DNA of 64,000 nt. Source: Vanessa cardui (lineage: Eukaryota > Arthropoda > Insecta > Lepidoptera > Nymphalidae). Both the position numbers and the translations under genes were made by a program. The notes beneath the pieces are model-generated. The model did not search any database, was not told where the DNA came from, and saw nothing but the letters and a program-made list of their open reading frames with translations. Every line of letters begins with the position of its first letter. The first letter of the stretch is position 1. Location of the stretch: positions 1,353,001 to 1,417,000 of the forward strand of contig NC_061152.1 in the NCBI RefSeq assembly GCF_905220365.1, given 5' to 3'. This document shows, piece by piece, positions 36,601 through 43,100 of the stretch.

Positions 36601-38845
36601 TATTTATCGTATGCTTATTTGCTTAACTTATTGAACCTGTATATTTCGTATTACAGGAGGTTTTTTTTTTTAATCGGATTTACCCACCACGTGGACTTCT
36701 CGAATGGAAATATTAAGAGTGAACAGCTCCAGGTTCCTGGTTGAGTGTGCCCAGATAACGGCTGGTGCAACTCCAAGGACGGCAGGCCTGTTCCCCAAGA
36801 CGTTGTCGGTATCCACGTGTAGCTGGAAACTTTGGTGATGTACCCCCTTTCAATTATATTATAAATTTCGTTTACACCGGTCTGGCGAACGGTGTATTCT
36901 TTCAAACCACATCAACTAATTTAATCGTCAGTGGCGCCTAATTTTCAACCTTAAATTTTGGTTTAGTTAACATTGAATTTTCAAGCTTGCCTTTTATCCC
37001 AAGTGACCCACGCTGAGTCTAGCTGGCATAATTTTATATAATAGTCATTATAAGAAGTAACATAAGTAACTAACAAATTAAGTAATTGATTGTTTATAAT
37101 ACTATGTTACTGTGCATTAAAAATTTTATAACCTAATATTGTTTCTTTACACCCTCACCACCAGAAAGGTAACAACACATTACGTTCGTAATCCGTATAC
37201 TCGTCACTACATAGCGGGTTGGAAAAATAATCTAGTAACTGACAGAAATATCACCTAGTTTATAATCATACTAATAACGGGAAAAAGCCGATGTAATGAG
37301 GACGATAGAACACAAATCATAAATGTTGCAAAAAAAGTAGGGGCGGCAAAAATTGAATAGCCTCCTAGCCTACTAGCGGCAGATTTATAAATCCGCCACT
37401 GAGCATAGAATAGTCGATAGTTTTTCCTAGCCGAAAAATAATAAGAGATTTTCTTTTTATGTTTATGCTGAGATCTAGAACTCGTTACCCTTATCGCATT
37501 TGTGTAGAGTCAGGTAACTAGTCTGCTATATTTAAAAGTAACTATATATATATATATTACATGTGTTTTATATATGAGAACTCCTGTTACATACAGAGAA
37601 ATAATGATTATTTTAGAGGATTCTAAAATGATGTCGTAAATGAACATATTTTCTTCATTGGCCTACGAGATTATATTCTACACTATTTTTAAGAGACATA
37701 ATGGGTTATTTTCGAAGCGATACAGCATTAATCTTTACCAAATTATGTATCTTAAATACGAAGTAAAAGCTTGTAAATTACAGACTGCTGGGCTTAGGCC
37801 TCCTCTCCCATTAAGGAGAGGGTTTGCAGGTTTCTTCACGATATTTTCCTTCACCGCTGAGCACGAGATGAATTATGAAGACAAATTAAGTATATATAGT
37901 GGCGCTTGCCTGGATTTGAACTCGAAATCATCGGTTAAGATGCACGCGTTCTAACCACTGGGCCATCTCAGCTCACTTCAATACATTGTGCATTTAATAT
38001 AGATCAATATGGTCCTTACAGCATGTTATTTAAATGAATAATTTCGAAGATATCACAGATTTAAAACGCAGGGACGTAGCGGTTTGTATTGTCTAATGAC
38101 AAAAAGCTGTGAACATTGTAAGACATTCTGTAGTATATTTAGTATCAGCATTGTAGCCGTGGGAAGCTGTAAATTTATAACAACAACAGCTTGTAAATTT
38201 CTTACTGATGGACTAAGGCTTCTCCCTTTGGGGAGAAGGTTTGGAACATATTCCATTGGTTGTTCATCAAACATGTTCCAGTGAGGGTTGGTGAATACAC
38301 ATGTGGCAGAATTTCGTTGAAATTAGACACATTGAGGTTTCCTCACGATGTTTTCCTTCACCGAGCACGAGATGAATTATAAACACAAATTAAGCACATA
38401 TATATGTATAGTGGTGCCTGGGTTTTAAAATCAAAATCAAAATAAACTTTATTCAAGTGAGCTTTTATAAGCACTTTTGAATCGTTATTTAACAATTAAG
38501 TGAAACTACCGCCGGTTCGGAAGGTACTATACCGAGAAGAACCGCCAAGAAACTCAGTTGTTACACTTTATTGACATTTAAAAAATACAAAGTCATGTTA
38601 GTTATACAATTATTTAAATTAATATATCCTTGGAAGTCAACAGGTATTTGCTCCAAGCTTGTTTGAAGCAATCATCGGTTAAGATGCACGCGTTTCGTGC
38701 CGTACTTACATGTATTTCCATTGATGTTGTATGTTAACTGCTTCCAGGCGAAAATTTCCCTGAATTTTCCGAGTCGCCGTGTCTGCTGTAAGCTCGCTTG
38801 TGTTAGAAACAATAACACAACAATGTGTACTGTTTTGAAGAACAT
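15532..38845 (-). CDS. Yellow-A: complete yellow/MRJP-family gene, 11 exons, 466 aa
   Basis: Exons, 5' to 3' on the minus strand: 38845-38710, 30849-30739, 29210-29166, 24012-23914, 23224-23051, 21400-21284, 20008-19835, 19271-19093, 18380-18197, 17436-17334, 15610-15532. All have GT-AG borders, and the joined frame is 1401 nt with one terminal stop. The protein has a signal peptide (about residues 1-20), then FAWKQLTYN. An acidic, basic and Thr-rich insert (about 46-97) contains N-V-T and N-D-T glycosylation sequons. The family core follows: [72 protein letters not shown]. Yellow proteins are secreted; some act in melanin synthesis as dopachrome-converting enzymes. The subgroup could not be assigned. 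Introns span 23 kb and are full of transposons. Confidence 0.9.
15665..15890 (+). repeat. J-tail fragment in the last intron of yellow-A
   Basis: Runs from CTTCCAGGCAGGATACATTA to TTTGATTTAGATTTTTGA. It is antisense to yellow-A and starts about 50 bases from exon 11's acceptor. Confidence 0.8.
16180..16440 (+). repeat. 3' fragment of a non-LTR-like element, copy 2
   Basis: The open frame reads [17 protein letters not shown] then ASTGDRR, a pattern seen at the C-terminus of an insect mobile-element pol-like protein. A frame break precedes the conserved GGGGAATACTGCTAGC trailer. Confidence 0.55.
16441..17134. other. AT-rich intron sequence
   Basis: Part of yellow-A intron 10. No exon-like frame or repeat family was found. 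Confidence 0.4.
17135..17255 (-). repeat. 3' fragment of a non-LTR-like element, copy 3
   Basis: Complement of the 13105 block (CTCATTGCCTCCACTGG reversed). It ends about 80 bases from the exon 10 donor of yellow-A. Confidence 0.55.
17334..17436 (-). CDS. Yellow-A exon 10
   Basis: 103 nt, residues 407-440, including [17 protein letters not shown] and NEYNFYIY. Starts in phase 1 and ends in phase 2. Yellow-B has a 103-nt counterpart. Confidence 0.9.
18197..18380 (-). CDS. Yellow-A exon 9
   Basis: 184 nt, residues 346-406. It encodes [15 protein letters not shown] and GRDAVSCWN, the most recognisable yellow-family blocks. The donor is TCAG|GTGTGT. Confidence 0.9.
18405..18755 (+). repeat. J-tail with the end of LINE ORF2
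   Basis: Begins in the last 40 codons of the LINE pol (TTTTTAACTTGGCCGTTTCG, ending ...[11 protein letters not shown]) and continues through the full 3' trailer to TTTTTGATTTTAT. It starts about 25 bases from exon 9's acceptor. Confidence 0.8.
19093..19271 (-). CDS. Yellow-A exon 8
   Basis: 179 nt, residues 286-345: [31 protein letters not shown]. The acceptor is TTTTTTTAG and the donor is TTCG|GTGAGT. It ends in phase 0 like the yellow-B counterpart. Confidence 0.9.
19275..19422 (-). repeat. SINE-T fragment abutting the exon 8 acceptor
   Basis: In sense with yellow-A. Its tail complement (AAAAAAAGTAAAGTAACAG) reaches to within three bases of the CTA that forms the TAG acceptor. The head is missing beyond ATTAGACACTT. 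Confidence 0.8.
19835..20008 (-). CDS. Yellow-A exon 7
   Basis: 174 nt, residues 228-285: [33 protein letters not shown] and HFNP, which match the yellow core. Both borders are in phase 1. Confidence 0.9.
20447..20680 (-). repeat. SINE-T, internally deleted
   Basis: The tRNA-like head is well kept (complement of the B box at about 20620, CCACTGGGCCATCTCGGCTC at its end). The tail half is diverged. Confidence 0.75.
20786..20850 (+). repeat. SINE-T 3' fragment
   Basis: Short piece: ATGTTCCAAACCTTCTC to GGGAAATTTAAAGGC. Confidence 0.65.
20866..21262 (+). repeat. SINE-A copy split by SINE-T
   Basis: SINE-A blocks from CACTCATCAGTTATTG to AATGTCTGC stop at 21046 and resume at 21241 (CCATCAGGTAATACC). 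The interruption is the SINE-T described next. Confidence 0.7.
21047..21228 (-). repeat. SINE-T with perfect 12-bp target duplication
   Basis: GTTGGTGGTTTA is present at 21035-21046 and 21229-21240. Between them lies a shortened SINE-T from CAACAACAGCC to ATCTCGACTCT. The duplication proves retrotransposition into SINE-A. Confidence 0.9.
21284..21400 (-). CDS. Yellow-A exon 6
   Basis: 117 nt, residues 189-227: [26 protein letters not shown], ending NTPTG. The acceptor is TTATTTCAG and the donor is ACAG|GTGATT. Confidence 0.9.
21425..21540 (-). repeat. RTE-like LINE 3' end
   Basis: A CAT microsatellite followed by the complement of TGGACATAGGCCTCTCC-type sequence (GTCCACTGCTGGACATGCCTC). This is the inverted counterpart of 22370-22605. 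Confidence 0.6.
22010..22243 (-). repeat. SINE-T copy
   Basis: Complete head and (AAC)n tail complement, but with the central CCTCTCC block deleted between 22035 and 22040. Confidence 0.8.
22370..22605 (+). repeat. RTE-like LINE 3' end, sense
   Basis: Encodes the usual terminal peptide of this class in one frame ([20 protein letters not shown], then [15 protein letters not shown]) and ends in TGATGATGATG repeats. It is 5'-truncated. Confidence 0.7.
22796..22897 (-). repeat. SINE-T head fragment
   Basis: Only the tRNA-like part survives (complement of the B box around 22835). Confidence 0.6.
23051..23224 (-). CDS. Yellow-A exon 5
   Basis: 174 nt, residues 131-188: [37 protein letters not shown]. 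The acceptor is CGTTAG (TAG, not CAG) and the donor is CCAG|GTTTGT. Confidence 0.9.
23515..23762 (+). repeat. J-tail fragment
   Basis: Starts with GATGATAAAAAAGCTTGG at the end of LINE ORF2 and runs to TTTTGATATTGATTTT. It lies in yellow-A intron 4. Confidence 0.8.
23914..24012 (-). CDS. Yellow-A exon 4
   Basis: 99 nt, residues 98-130: [19 protein letters not shown], then [14 protein letters not shown]. This rejoins the family core after the insert. The donor is TATG|GTGAGT. Confidence 0.9.
24090..24270 (+). repeat. SINE-C, left part
   Basis: A good copy of the tRNA-derived head: GTGGTCGAG-like A box region and the B box GGTTCGATTCCC at about 24150. It is broken at CAGCTACTTA by the LINE, and the right part follows at 28479. 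Confidence 0.85.
24291..25436 (+). CDS. LINE ORF1 protein with coiled coil and possible esterase-like domain
   Basis: About 380 residues. The N-terminal third is Lys/Asn-rich and basic, and residues 90-140 form a likely coiled coil ([20 protein letters not shown]). The C-terminal half has the spacing of the SGNH-like esterase domain known in ORF1 of some CR1 and Jockey-type LINEs: [40 protein letters not shown]. The usual Asp-Ser of the first block appears to read Asp-Lys here, so activity is doubtful. The frame has no early ATG; the first is at 24366. The domain call rests on recollection of the family. Confidence 0.6.
   Translation: MYNELVIPAPDSNTTLQESKIKHTPMSSHNKIKKYIKLNKFSRKTKKNINNYQYICKMRKDRSHLINKVKSSNNKLQNNKIIYENDIEQLQLEISSLQRSLDFVNKKYELAQKQIEEHIHTANNLLELCTSNLEKFESLSNKCNCMHTQENELVPPNNTKVSPIKLSQCAPGIHNHNKLGLEVNKDVIVVSDKLGQGFGSIIKSEIKNVFNTCSPGATYQYQINKINSMHLGSNNVVVLMHGDSLSLNKKSLIKDIKLLIEIQNQKKCKFIISLFPYSHTLTDEQNLHIYDLNLCLYNLTRHCSNDLMLFDINKLIHRFKWTEDTMYLPMKSKRQIGNLIAYNIKNYFTSNATKDHMYNKNNNLIYINTDKIKNTQINSLN
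25437..26659 (+). pseudogene. LINE ORF2, endonuclease part (broken)
   Basis: An apurinic-type endonuclease that nicks target DNA. The frame opens inside the end of ORF1 and reads [39 protein letters not shown]. It hits TGA at about 26000 right before IDNVF, then continues to LTSDHCGQ and the linker. A second break near 26650 shifts the frame before the RT. These are two disabling lesions in an otherwise well-kept sequence. Confidence 0.8.
26660..28287 (+). CDS. LINE ORF2, reverse transcriptase part
   Basis: The frame is open from about 26662 and in good order: [52 protein letters not shown], and the catalytic [10 protein letters not shown]. The C-terminal thumb and the VDDKKAWS terminus follow before the stop at 28287. 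Lacking the endonuclease frame upstream, this copy cannot make a full ORF2 product. Confidence 0.85.
28479..28550 (+). repeat. SINE-C, right part
   Basis: Continues the SINE interrupted at 24270: ATTGGGATCAGAGTAATG to the ATT-repeat tail. Confidence 0.85.
28530..28800 (-). repeat. H-family repeat
   Basis: Starts TTGGAGTGTCAGTTTG next to the SINE-C tail and ends ACACAGCTAGTTTTAAT, the CTAGT-type end seen in other H copies. Confidence 0.6.
29166..29210 (-). CDS. Yellow-A exon 3 (micro-exon)
   Basis: 45 nt, residues 83-97, phase 1 on both sides. It encodes [14 protein letters not shown] with two N-glycosylation sequons. The acceptor is AACATTACAG and the donor is AGCA|GTGAGT. Its multiple-of-three length means it can be skipped without a frame change. 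Confidence 0.8.
29246..29470 (+). repeat. Diverged LINE ORF2 3' fragment
   Basis: Matches 28030-28290 of the main LINE with deletions (GATAATCATTGTATGTGCAC, CCAAGTTTCCGAATTCG). Confidence 0.65.
29485..29763 (-). repeat. J-tail, inverted
   Basis: Starts ATCAAAAATGTAAATATAC and ends AAATCTTGTATCGAATAATATG. Complete trailer, 5'-truncated in the final pol codons. Confidence 0.8.
30125..30412 (-). repeat. SINE-A copy in yellow-A intron 2
   Basis: Full order of blocks, from the TTTTTTTATATGG tail complement to CTACCACCAAGTAA. Seen about 10% diverged from the 47.2 kb copy. Confidence 0.8.
30606..30718 (-). repeat. SINE-T head fragment
   Basis: Contains ATGAATTATAAACACAAAT and the complement of GGGTTCAAACCCAGG. 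It ends about 20 bases from the exon 2 donor of yellow-A. Confidence 0.7.
30739..30849 (-). CDS. Yellow-A exon 2
   Basis: 111 nt, residues 46-82: [34 protein letters not shown]. Highly charged and not part of the usual yellow fold. The acceptor is TGTTTACAG and the donor is GAAC|GTAAGT. Joining it to exons 1 and 3 keeps the frame open. Confidence 0.8.
30957..31234 (-). repeat. SINE-T copy in yellow-A intron 1
   Basis: Near-complete, with tail complement at TAGCCTGTAAATTCGCC and head at ACCCACTGGGCCA. The B-box region has lost its GAACCC. Confidence 0.8.
31484..31540 (+). repeat. SINE-T head fragment
   Basis: GAGCCGAGATGGTCCAGTGG to CTTAACTGATGA, then an abrupt change into the TAGCGACGAATAGCGTCGA repeat that also occurs at 4335. 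Confidence 0.7.
31541..32272. other. Repeat remnant and AT-rich sequence
   Basis: Bases 31541-31660 match 4335-4440. The remainder to 32272 shows no family or exon. Confidence 0.45.
32309..32747. mobile_element. M3 element with about 38-bp inverted ends
   Basis: Left arm GCGTTAGGGGGTGATAGGGG continues TGACTATTTGCAATAATT. The right arm at 32710-32747 is its complement with about four mismatches. The interior is AT-rich without coding sequence. Only one copy lies in the window, so exact ends and target duplication are uncertain. Confidence 0.65.
32757..32834 (-). repeat. SINE-T head fragment
   Basis: GTGGCGCTTGCCTGGGTTTG to CCACTGAGCCACCTCAGCTC. Confidence 0.7.
33060..33575 (-). repeat. G-family repeat split by SINE-A
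   Basis: The G sequence (GTCGCTTATTGTCTGTGCC to ACGCAACGGATTTTAATG) stops near 33151. It resumes at 33432 (AACATGGACAATATAGTA) to GAAGCCGAGGCGGTTCGCTA. Confidence 0.65.
33152..33431 (-). repeat. SINE-A inserted in a G repeat
   Basis: Complete copy from TTTTTTATAGTATAGGTTG to CCTACCACCAAGA. Confidence 0.8.
34062..35342 (+). mobile_element. Mariner transposon with TA flanks
   Basis: About 1.28 kb flanked by TA on both sides. Terminal repeats: left GGTTGGGGAAAAAGTCTTTT, right (reversed) GATTGGGGAAAAAGTTTCTT, about 80% alike. It carries one uninterrupted transposase gene. It lies in yellow-A intron 1, in the opposite orientation. Confidence 0.9.
34241..35269 (+). CDS. Mariner transposase, cecropia-like, 342 aa
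   Basis: Cuts and pastes the mariner element at TA sites. The N-terminal paired helix-turn-helix region spans residues 1-110 ([30 protein letters not shown]), followed by WVPHEL. The catalytic triad is visible as [17 protein letters not shown] and RPSDFHLF. Spacing between the last two Asp residues is 35, one more than the D34D of canonical mariners. The usual YSPDLAPSD reads [10 protein letters not shown], suggesting a local insertion or compensated shift next to the active site. Length and frame are otherwise intact. The cecropia-type assignment rests on overall sequence feel. Confidence 0.88.
   Translation: MSESKEEIRYILKFYYKKGKNATQAAKKICDVYGHNAVSVRVAQDWFKRFQAGNFDIKDASRSGRPVTDKIDAIFEKVEQDRHISSYDVAEELAIDHKTVLTHLNKAGYTKKLDIWVPHELTERNLMNRVLICDSLLRRNETEPFLKKLITGDEKWITYDKNVRKRSWSKAGQASQTVAKPGLTRNKVMLCVWWDWKGIIHYELLPPGRTIDSELYCEQLMRLKQEIERKRPELINRRAVVFHHDNARPHTSLATQQKLREFGWEVLMHPPYSPVLSRPSDFHLFRSLQNSLGSVRLTLREDCQNHLSQFFDQKPQNFYSNGIMSLPTRWQKVMEQNGTYIL
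35554..37401. mobile_element. Long hAT-like element related to the 804-1169 MITE
   Basis: Ends are AAGTGGCGAATTTGCC and, reversed, CAGTGGCGGATTTATAAA. Inner blocks AATAGGCTAAGTATGCTGG and GGGGCGGCAAAAATTG match the small MITE's two ends. The 1.6 kb interior has no recognisable transposase; the frame at 35986-36228 is not a known domain. The flanks do not match, so the ends may be damaged or two elements may be combined. Confidence 0.6.
37402..37766. other. Unassigned intron sequence
   Basis: Contains a (TA)n run at about 37547 and a weak G-family trace near 37600-37650. No exon is seen. Confidence 0.4.
37767..37977 (-). repeat. SINE-T copy, central deletion
   Basis: Tail complement GCTTGTAAATTACAGACTGC, head CCACTGGGCCATCTCAGCTC. 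About 80 bases of the middle are absent at 37828. Confidence 0.75.
38179..38696 (-). repeat. SINE-T split by a J-tail, ending at yellow-A exon 1
   Basis: SINE-T runs from 38179 (ACAACAACAGCTTG) to GGTGCCTGGGTTTT. It is interrupted at 38428-38660 and resumes GAAGCAATCATCGGTTAAG to CGCGTTT at 38696. The start of the head is lost where exon 1's intron begins. Confidence 0.75.
38428..38660 (-). repeat. J-tail inserted in a SINE-T
   Basis: Starts TAAAATCAAAATCAAAATA and ends TTGCTCCAAGCTTG. Antisense orientation places it in sense with yellow-A. Confidence 0.8.
38710..38845 (-). CDS. Yellow-A exon 1 with signal peptide
   Basis: 136 nt, residues 1-45. The ATG opens a hydrophobic leader ([16 protein letters not shown]), a cleavable signal peptide in appearance. 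It is followed by [18 protein letters not shown], the mature N-terminus typical of the yellow family (F-x-W-K/E-x-x-x-Y). The donor is ACAT|GTAAGT. No upstream in-frame coding sequence is needed. Confidence 0.85.
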
Positions 38846-39061
38846 TTTCTTTTGTGTGGAATCTTTTGCCTGTAACCAAAGAGTTGTTGATTTAGTGAAG
38901 ATTTCAAAAGTTACAGTTCAATCCCTACCCAATAGACTATTGAAGTTTACCCTTTATTACTTATTAGTAGTCGCCGAGGCTTCTGTCGCGTTTTAGGGGG
39001 AAAAGTAGCCTTTGTCCTATCTTGGAGTTCAAGTATGTTTCATACCAAATTAGTAAATTTT

Positions 39062-39310
39062 GATGACCTCTGTGGTCGAGTGTGTACACCGGTTTTCATG
39101 GGTACGCCACTCCGAGGTCCCGGGTTCGTCCGGCCGAGTCGATGTAGATTACCATTAGTTTTCTATGTTGTCTTGGGTCTGGGTATTTGTGGTGCCGTCG
39201 TTACTTCTGATTTTCCACAACACAAGTGCTTTAGCTATTTACATTGGGATCAGAGTAATGTACATGTGTTGTAAAATGTATGTGATATGTTGTAAAAAAA
39301 AAATAAATAA
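39062..39310 (+). repeat. SINE-C copy upstream of yellow-A
   Basis: Contains GTGGTCGAGTGTGTACACC and a shortened B box (GGGTTCGTCCGG, lacking ATTC). It lies about 220 bases upstream of the yellow-A start codon, in or near its promoter. Confidence 0.8.
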
Positions 39311-39550
39311 AAAAAAAAATCATCAAATTCGGATCACTTTGGTCGTAAAAGAACGACAGACAGACAAAGTTACCTATAACATTAATATAAATATAAGATA
39401 ATTTATATGATGCTATGAAGAATCAACTTATTAAAACAAAACCCTTAATAAATGACACACTTCAACCTTTCTCATTAATTCTTCTGTGTATTAGTGAAAA
39501 CCTTATAAAAATCTGTTCACTAGTTTTGGAGTTTACCACCAACATACAGA

Positions 39551-39833
39551 CAACAACAACAACAACAACAACAACAGCCTGTAAATTCCCACTGCTGGGC
39601 TAAAGGCCTCCTCTCCCTTTGAGGAGAAGGTTTGGAACATATTCCACCACGCTGTTCCAATGCGGGTTGGTGGAAATCGCATGTAGCATAATTTCTATGA
39701 AATTTGTCACTGAGCACGAGATGAATTATAAAGACAAACTAAGCACATGAAACAGCGGTGCTTGCCTGGGTTTGAACCCGCTATCATCGGTTAAGATGCA
39801 CGCGTTCTAACCACTGGGCCATCTCGACTCTCA
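39551..39833 (-). repeat. SINE-T with 11-bp target duplication
   Basis: CAACATACAGA precedes the (CAA)n tail complement and follows the CTCGACTCT head. One of the best-preserved copies. Confidence 0.85.
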
Positions 39834-39999
39834 ACATACAGAGAGATAGACTTTTATTATATGTTGTGATTGTTGACGTGAATTTGAATTTTTAGAGATT
39901 ATAAAAATACGTTAAACAAAATTTGTAGATCGTAAAATTATGTACACAAAATGTATCAAAACTTATTCCCTATCTATTATATAATATATATGCTCTTCT

Positions 40000-40039
40000 A
40001 ATCGTTCTATCTCAGAAACGTTTCTGAGATAGAACGATT
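40000..40039. repeat. 40-bp perfect palindrome without spacer
   Basis: Left arm AATCGTTCTATCTCAGAAAC (40000-40019) is the exact complement of the right arm 40020-40039. Pairing stops immediately outside. Confidence 0.95.
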
Positions 40040-40184
40040 TAATAGTTATAAGTTCTTAACGTCAAAATATGCACTCGTTTCCATGCTTATTTGAGGTAGT
40101 GTACCTCAAAGGTAGTTTGACCTGGAGTATTTTTTTCGGACACGAATTTTGGGGAATTTCAAAATGTTATTTAAAATTATACTA

Positions 40185-40445
40185 GCTGCGCTCGCGACCT
40201 TGTATGCGTTTGAATTTAACAAAAAATTGTAGACTACTCCCTATTATATCAGTTATCAGCCAGTGAAAGTCCCGTCAAAATCGGTCCAGTCGTTCCAGAG
40301 ATTAGACGGAACAAAAAGACAGTAAGAAAGTTAGACAATTGTAAATGTTATTTTGGTATATGTAACGTGTACATACATATGCATTGAGTAAAAAAGGGCT
40401 ATTTTAATATTATAAACACACTCCAATTTTGTTATATGTATAGAT
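40185..40445 (+). repeat. H-family repeat
   Basis: ACTAGCTGCGCTCGCGACC to CCAATTTTGTTATATGTATAG. It carries AAAATCGGTCCAGTCG and GTACATACATATGCATTG. Confidence 0.65.
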
Positions 40446-40547
40446 TTCGAACAATTTTACTAATTATCAGCTTGGTGTAAATTTATGTGTCACCAAATGT
40501 CTAGATTGACCGAACTACTTCGGATGGAAAAGATTATTCCCCGAAAA

Positions 40548-40564
40548 GGGGGGGGGGGGGGGGG
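40548..40564 (+). repeat. Run of 17 G
   Basis: Homopolymer directly upstream of an A/G-rich stretch. It could fold as a G-quadruplex or be an assembly artefact. Confidence 0.9.
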
Positions 40565-40596
40565 CTTTTAAAAAAAGAAAGAAAGAAGAAAAGAAA

Positions 40597-40890
40597 AAAA
40601 GTAAAGTAACAGCGTGTAATTTCCCACTACTGGGATAAGGCCTGCTCTTCTATTAAGGAGAGGGTTTGGAACATATTTTACCACGCTGTTACACGGTTGG
40701 TGGAATACACATGTGGCAATTTCTATGAAATTAGACACATGCAGGTTTCCTCACGATGTTTTCCTAGAGCACGAGATGAATTATAAACACAAATTAAGCC
40801 CATATATATAGCGGTGTTTGCCTGGGATTGAACCCACAATCATCGGTTAAGAAGCACGCGTTCTAACCACTGGGCCATATCGGCTCAAAA
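40597..40890 (-). repeat. SINE-T copy
   Basis: Nearly full length, with the TTTAC tail complement at its left end and GGGCCATATCGGCTC at the right. Confidence 0.8.
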
Positions 40891-41045
40891 AATTTAACTA
40901 GTCACCTTCCTCAGACATTGATGCCGTAAGAAATATAAAACAAACTTTTGAAAATCTCAAAGGAATGAAATTGTGCTAAGTAAATTATTTACTTTATTGA
41001 TTACATAGAGTAAAATTACCTGAAATAACGCACAATATATTACAA

Positions 41046-41090
41046 AAGAGGCCTTAGCCCAGCAGTGGGAAATTGACAGTCTGTTTTTGT
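41046..41090 (+). repeat. SINE-T 3' tip
   Basis: GAGGCCTTAGCCCAGCAGTG to GTTGTTG only. Confidence 0.6.
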
Positions 41091-41096
41091 GTTGTT

Positions 41097-41322
41097 GTCG
41101 TCCATCCCCAAATAACATATTGTATTGTTGTGTTCCGGTTTGAAGGGTGAGCCAGTGTAACTACAGGCACAAGGGACATTGCATCTTAGTTCCCAAGGTT
41201 GGTGGCGCATTGACGATGTAAGGAATAGTTAATATTTCTTACAGCTTCATTGTCTATGGGTGATGGTGACCACTTACCATCAGGTGGCCTATATGCTCGT
41301 CCGCCAACCTATACCATAAAAA
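41097..41322 (+). repeat. SINE-A 3' two thirds
   Basis: From the AACATATTGTATTGTTGTG block to CCATAAAAAA. The 5' part with CTACCACC is missing. Confidence 0.8.
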
Positions 41323-41423
41323 ATGACGTTTTAAACGTCGAAATTGTCATCGGAATTTTGTTAGTAAAATTAAAGTGTATATTATGTCGTACTTATGTGT
41401 AATAGTGTTGTATTATAAATCTT

Positions 41424-41705
41424 TACATACAATAAAATTGGAGTGTCTGTTTGTAATATTAAAACAGCCCTTTTTTAGGCAATGCATATGTATGTATACA
41501 TACACGGCACATACACCAAAATAACATTTTTTACAATTTTTGTGGGTCTGTCTGTTTGTTCGGGCTAATCTTTGGAACGGCTGGACCGATTTTGACGGGA
41601 CTTTCACTGGCAGATAGCTGATGTAATGAGTAACTTAGGCTACAGCAATAACTTGTTTTTTTAATTCAAACGCGCGAAGTCGCGCGCACAGCTGGTCTAT
41701 ACTTA
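41424..41705 (-). repeat. H-family repeat
   Basis: Complete, from ATACAATAAAATTGGAGTG to GCGCGCACAGCTGG. Confidence 0.65.
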
Positions 41706-41770
41706 TATTAAAAATTCGAAAGTATATTAACCCCACAATCACTATCAAAACCACTGCGCTTAATTTGGTA

Positions 41771-42330
41771 TCAAAAATCAAAATCTAAATAAACTTTATT
41801 CAAGTAGGCTTATACAAGCATTTTTGAATCGTCATTTAACAATTAAGTGAAGCTACCACTGGTTCTGAATGTAGATTCTATTGAGAAGAATCGTCAAGAA
41901 ACTCAGTAGTTCTATTTCAATATTTGATAAATAAAAATTATAACAAATTTTAAAACCGATTTGAAAAAAAAACACTATTTTAAAACAAATGAATAGGTAC
42001 TAAAAAGTAATAAAATAATTGCGTATTCAACATATTTTTTAGAGTTTGTGGAGTAAGTAAAATTAAACGAAAAATATTAGACTACTTAAAAGTCGATTTA
42101 CGATTATATAACGTAGTTACAGTTATTGTTATATTGTAAAAATAGTAACTCTTAAAATCGTTCGAATTGAGAATACTCCTTTTTTGAAGTCGCTTAAAAA
42201 TATCAAGTCATGTAATACATCCTGCCTGGAAGTCAACGGGTACTAATTCCTTTTTTATCGTCTGTATAATCTTGCATTGAATAATATGCCTTCATTACCA
42301 ATGTATTTTATACAAATGATTTAAATTTAT
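41771..42330 (-). repeat. J-tail with internal insertion
   Basis: Trailer blocks at 41771-41920 (AATCAAAATCTAAATAAAC) and 42190-42330 (CATCCTGCCTGGAAGTCAAC) are separated by about 270 bases of unrelated AT-rich sequence. Confidence 0.65.
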
Positions 42331-42427
42331 TAAACGGCAGAGTTAAAAATATCTGCGTAATTAATTATAGAAACGAGTCCCTTGCACTGAGAAGGATTTA
42401 TTTATGAAGCAAGTTTGAACTTCAAGA

Positions 42428-42780
42428 ATGAGGACAGGTTACTTTTTATTTACAACTAGTATCTGCCCGCGGCTTCAGACTGTAGATTTCGGATTTGTGA
42501 CAGAATTTCGTATCTCAAGAGAAAAAAATGCCTCTGTTGCCAAATTAAAAAATTTTACGAAGGAACGCTTGTGTGCAAAAGGTTACTATACAATTAATGA
42601 GTTTATGATCGATAGCACACCTTGGGAATGAAACAATCTCCTGGCTATTTCATCTCATTTCAAATTGTTTATATATGAGACAAACAAAAAAAAACCCGCT
42701 GAGTTTCTTTCGCCGGTTCTTCTCAGGTCAGGGTATTTTCTTTTCCGAACCGCTGGCAGTGTTTCAATTGACCATCAATC
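42428..42780 (+). repeat. Diverged LINE 3' end, related to J
   Basis: Encodes NFTKERLCAKGYYTINEFM and IDSTPWE before a stop, a relative of the J LINE terminus. A GCCGGTTCTTCTCAGG trailer follows. A similar trailer in reverse lies at 61012-61170. Confidence 0.55.
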
Positions 42781-43100
42781 AAAATCAAAAAAATCAAAAT
42801 CAAAGTATACTTTATTCAAGTGGGCTTTTGACAAGCACTTTTGAATCGTCATTTTACAATTAAGTGAAGCTACCACCGGTTCGGAAAGTAGATTCTACCG
42901 AGAAGAACCGGCAAAATTCAGTAGTTACTCTTTTTCAACATTTAAAAAATACAATCATATTAGTTAAATACAATTATATATTATGTATGTAATGTATGCC
43001 TGGAAGTCAACAGGCATTAACTCCACGCTTTTTGAGCATCTACAAAATCTTGTATCGAATAATATGTCTTTTTTACCAATGTATTTTTTATAAAAGATTT
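42778..43100 (-). repeat. J-tail, long copy
   Basis: Starts ATCAAAATCAAAAAAATC and ends in pol codons (CTTGTATCGAATAATATG, TTTTACCAATGTATTTT). Confidence 0.8.

Noticed and set aside
35986..36905. Open frames of 80 and 84 residues inside the long hAT-like element
   Set aside because: No transposase motif or hAT dimerisation pattern; codon use looks random.
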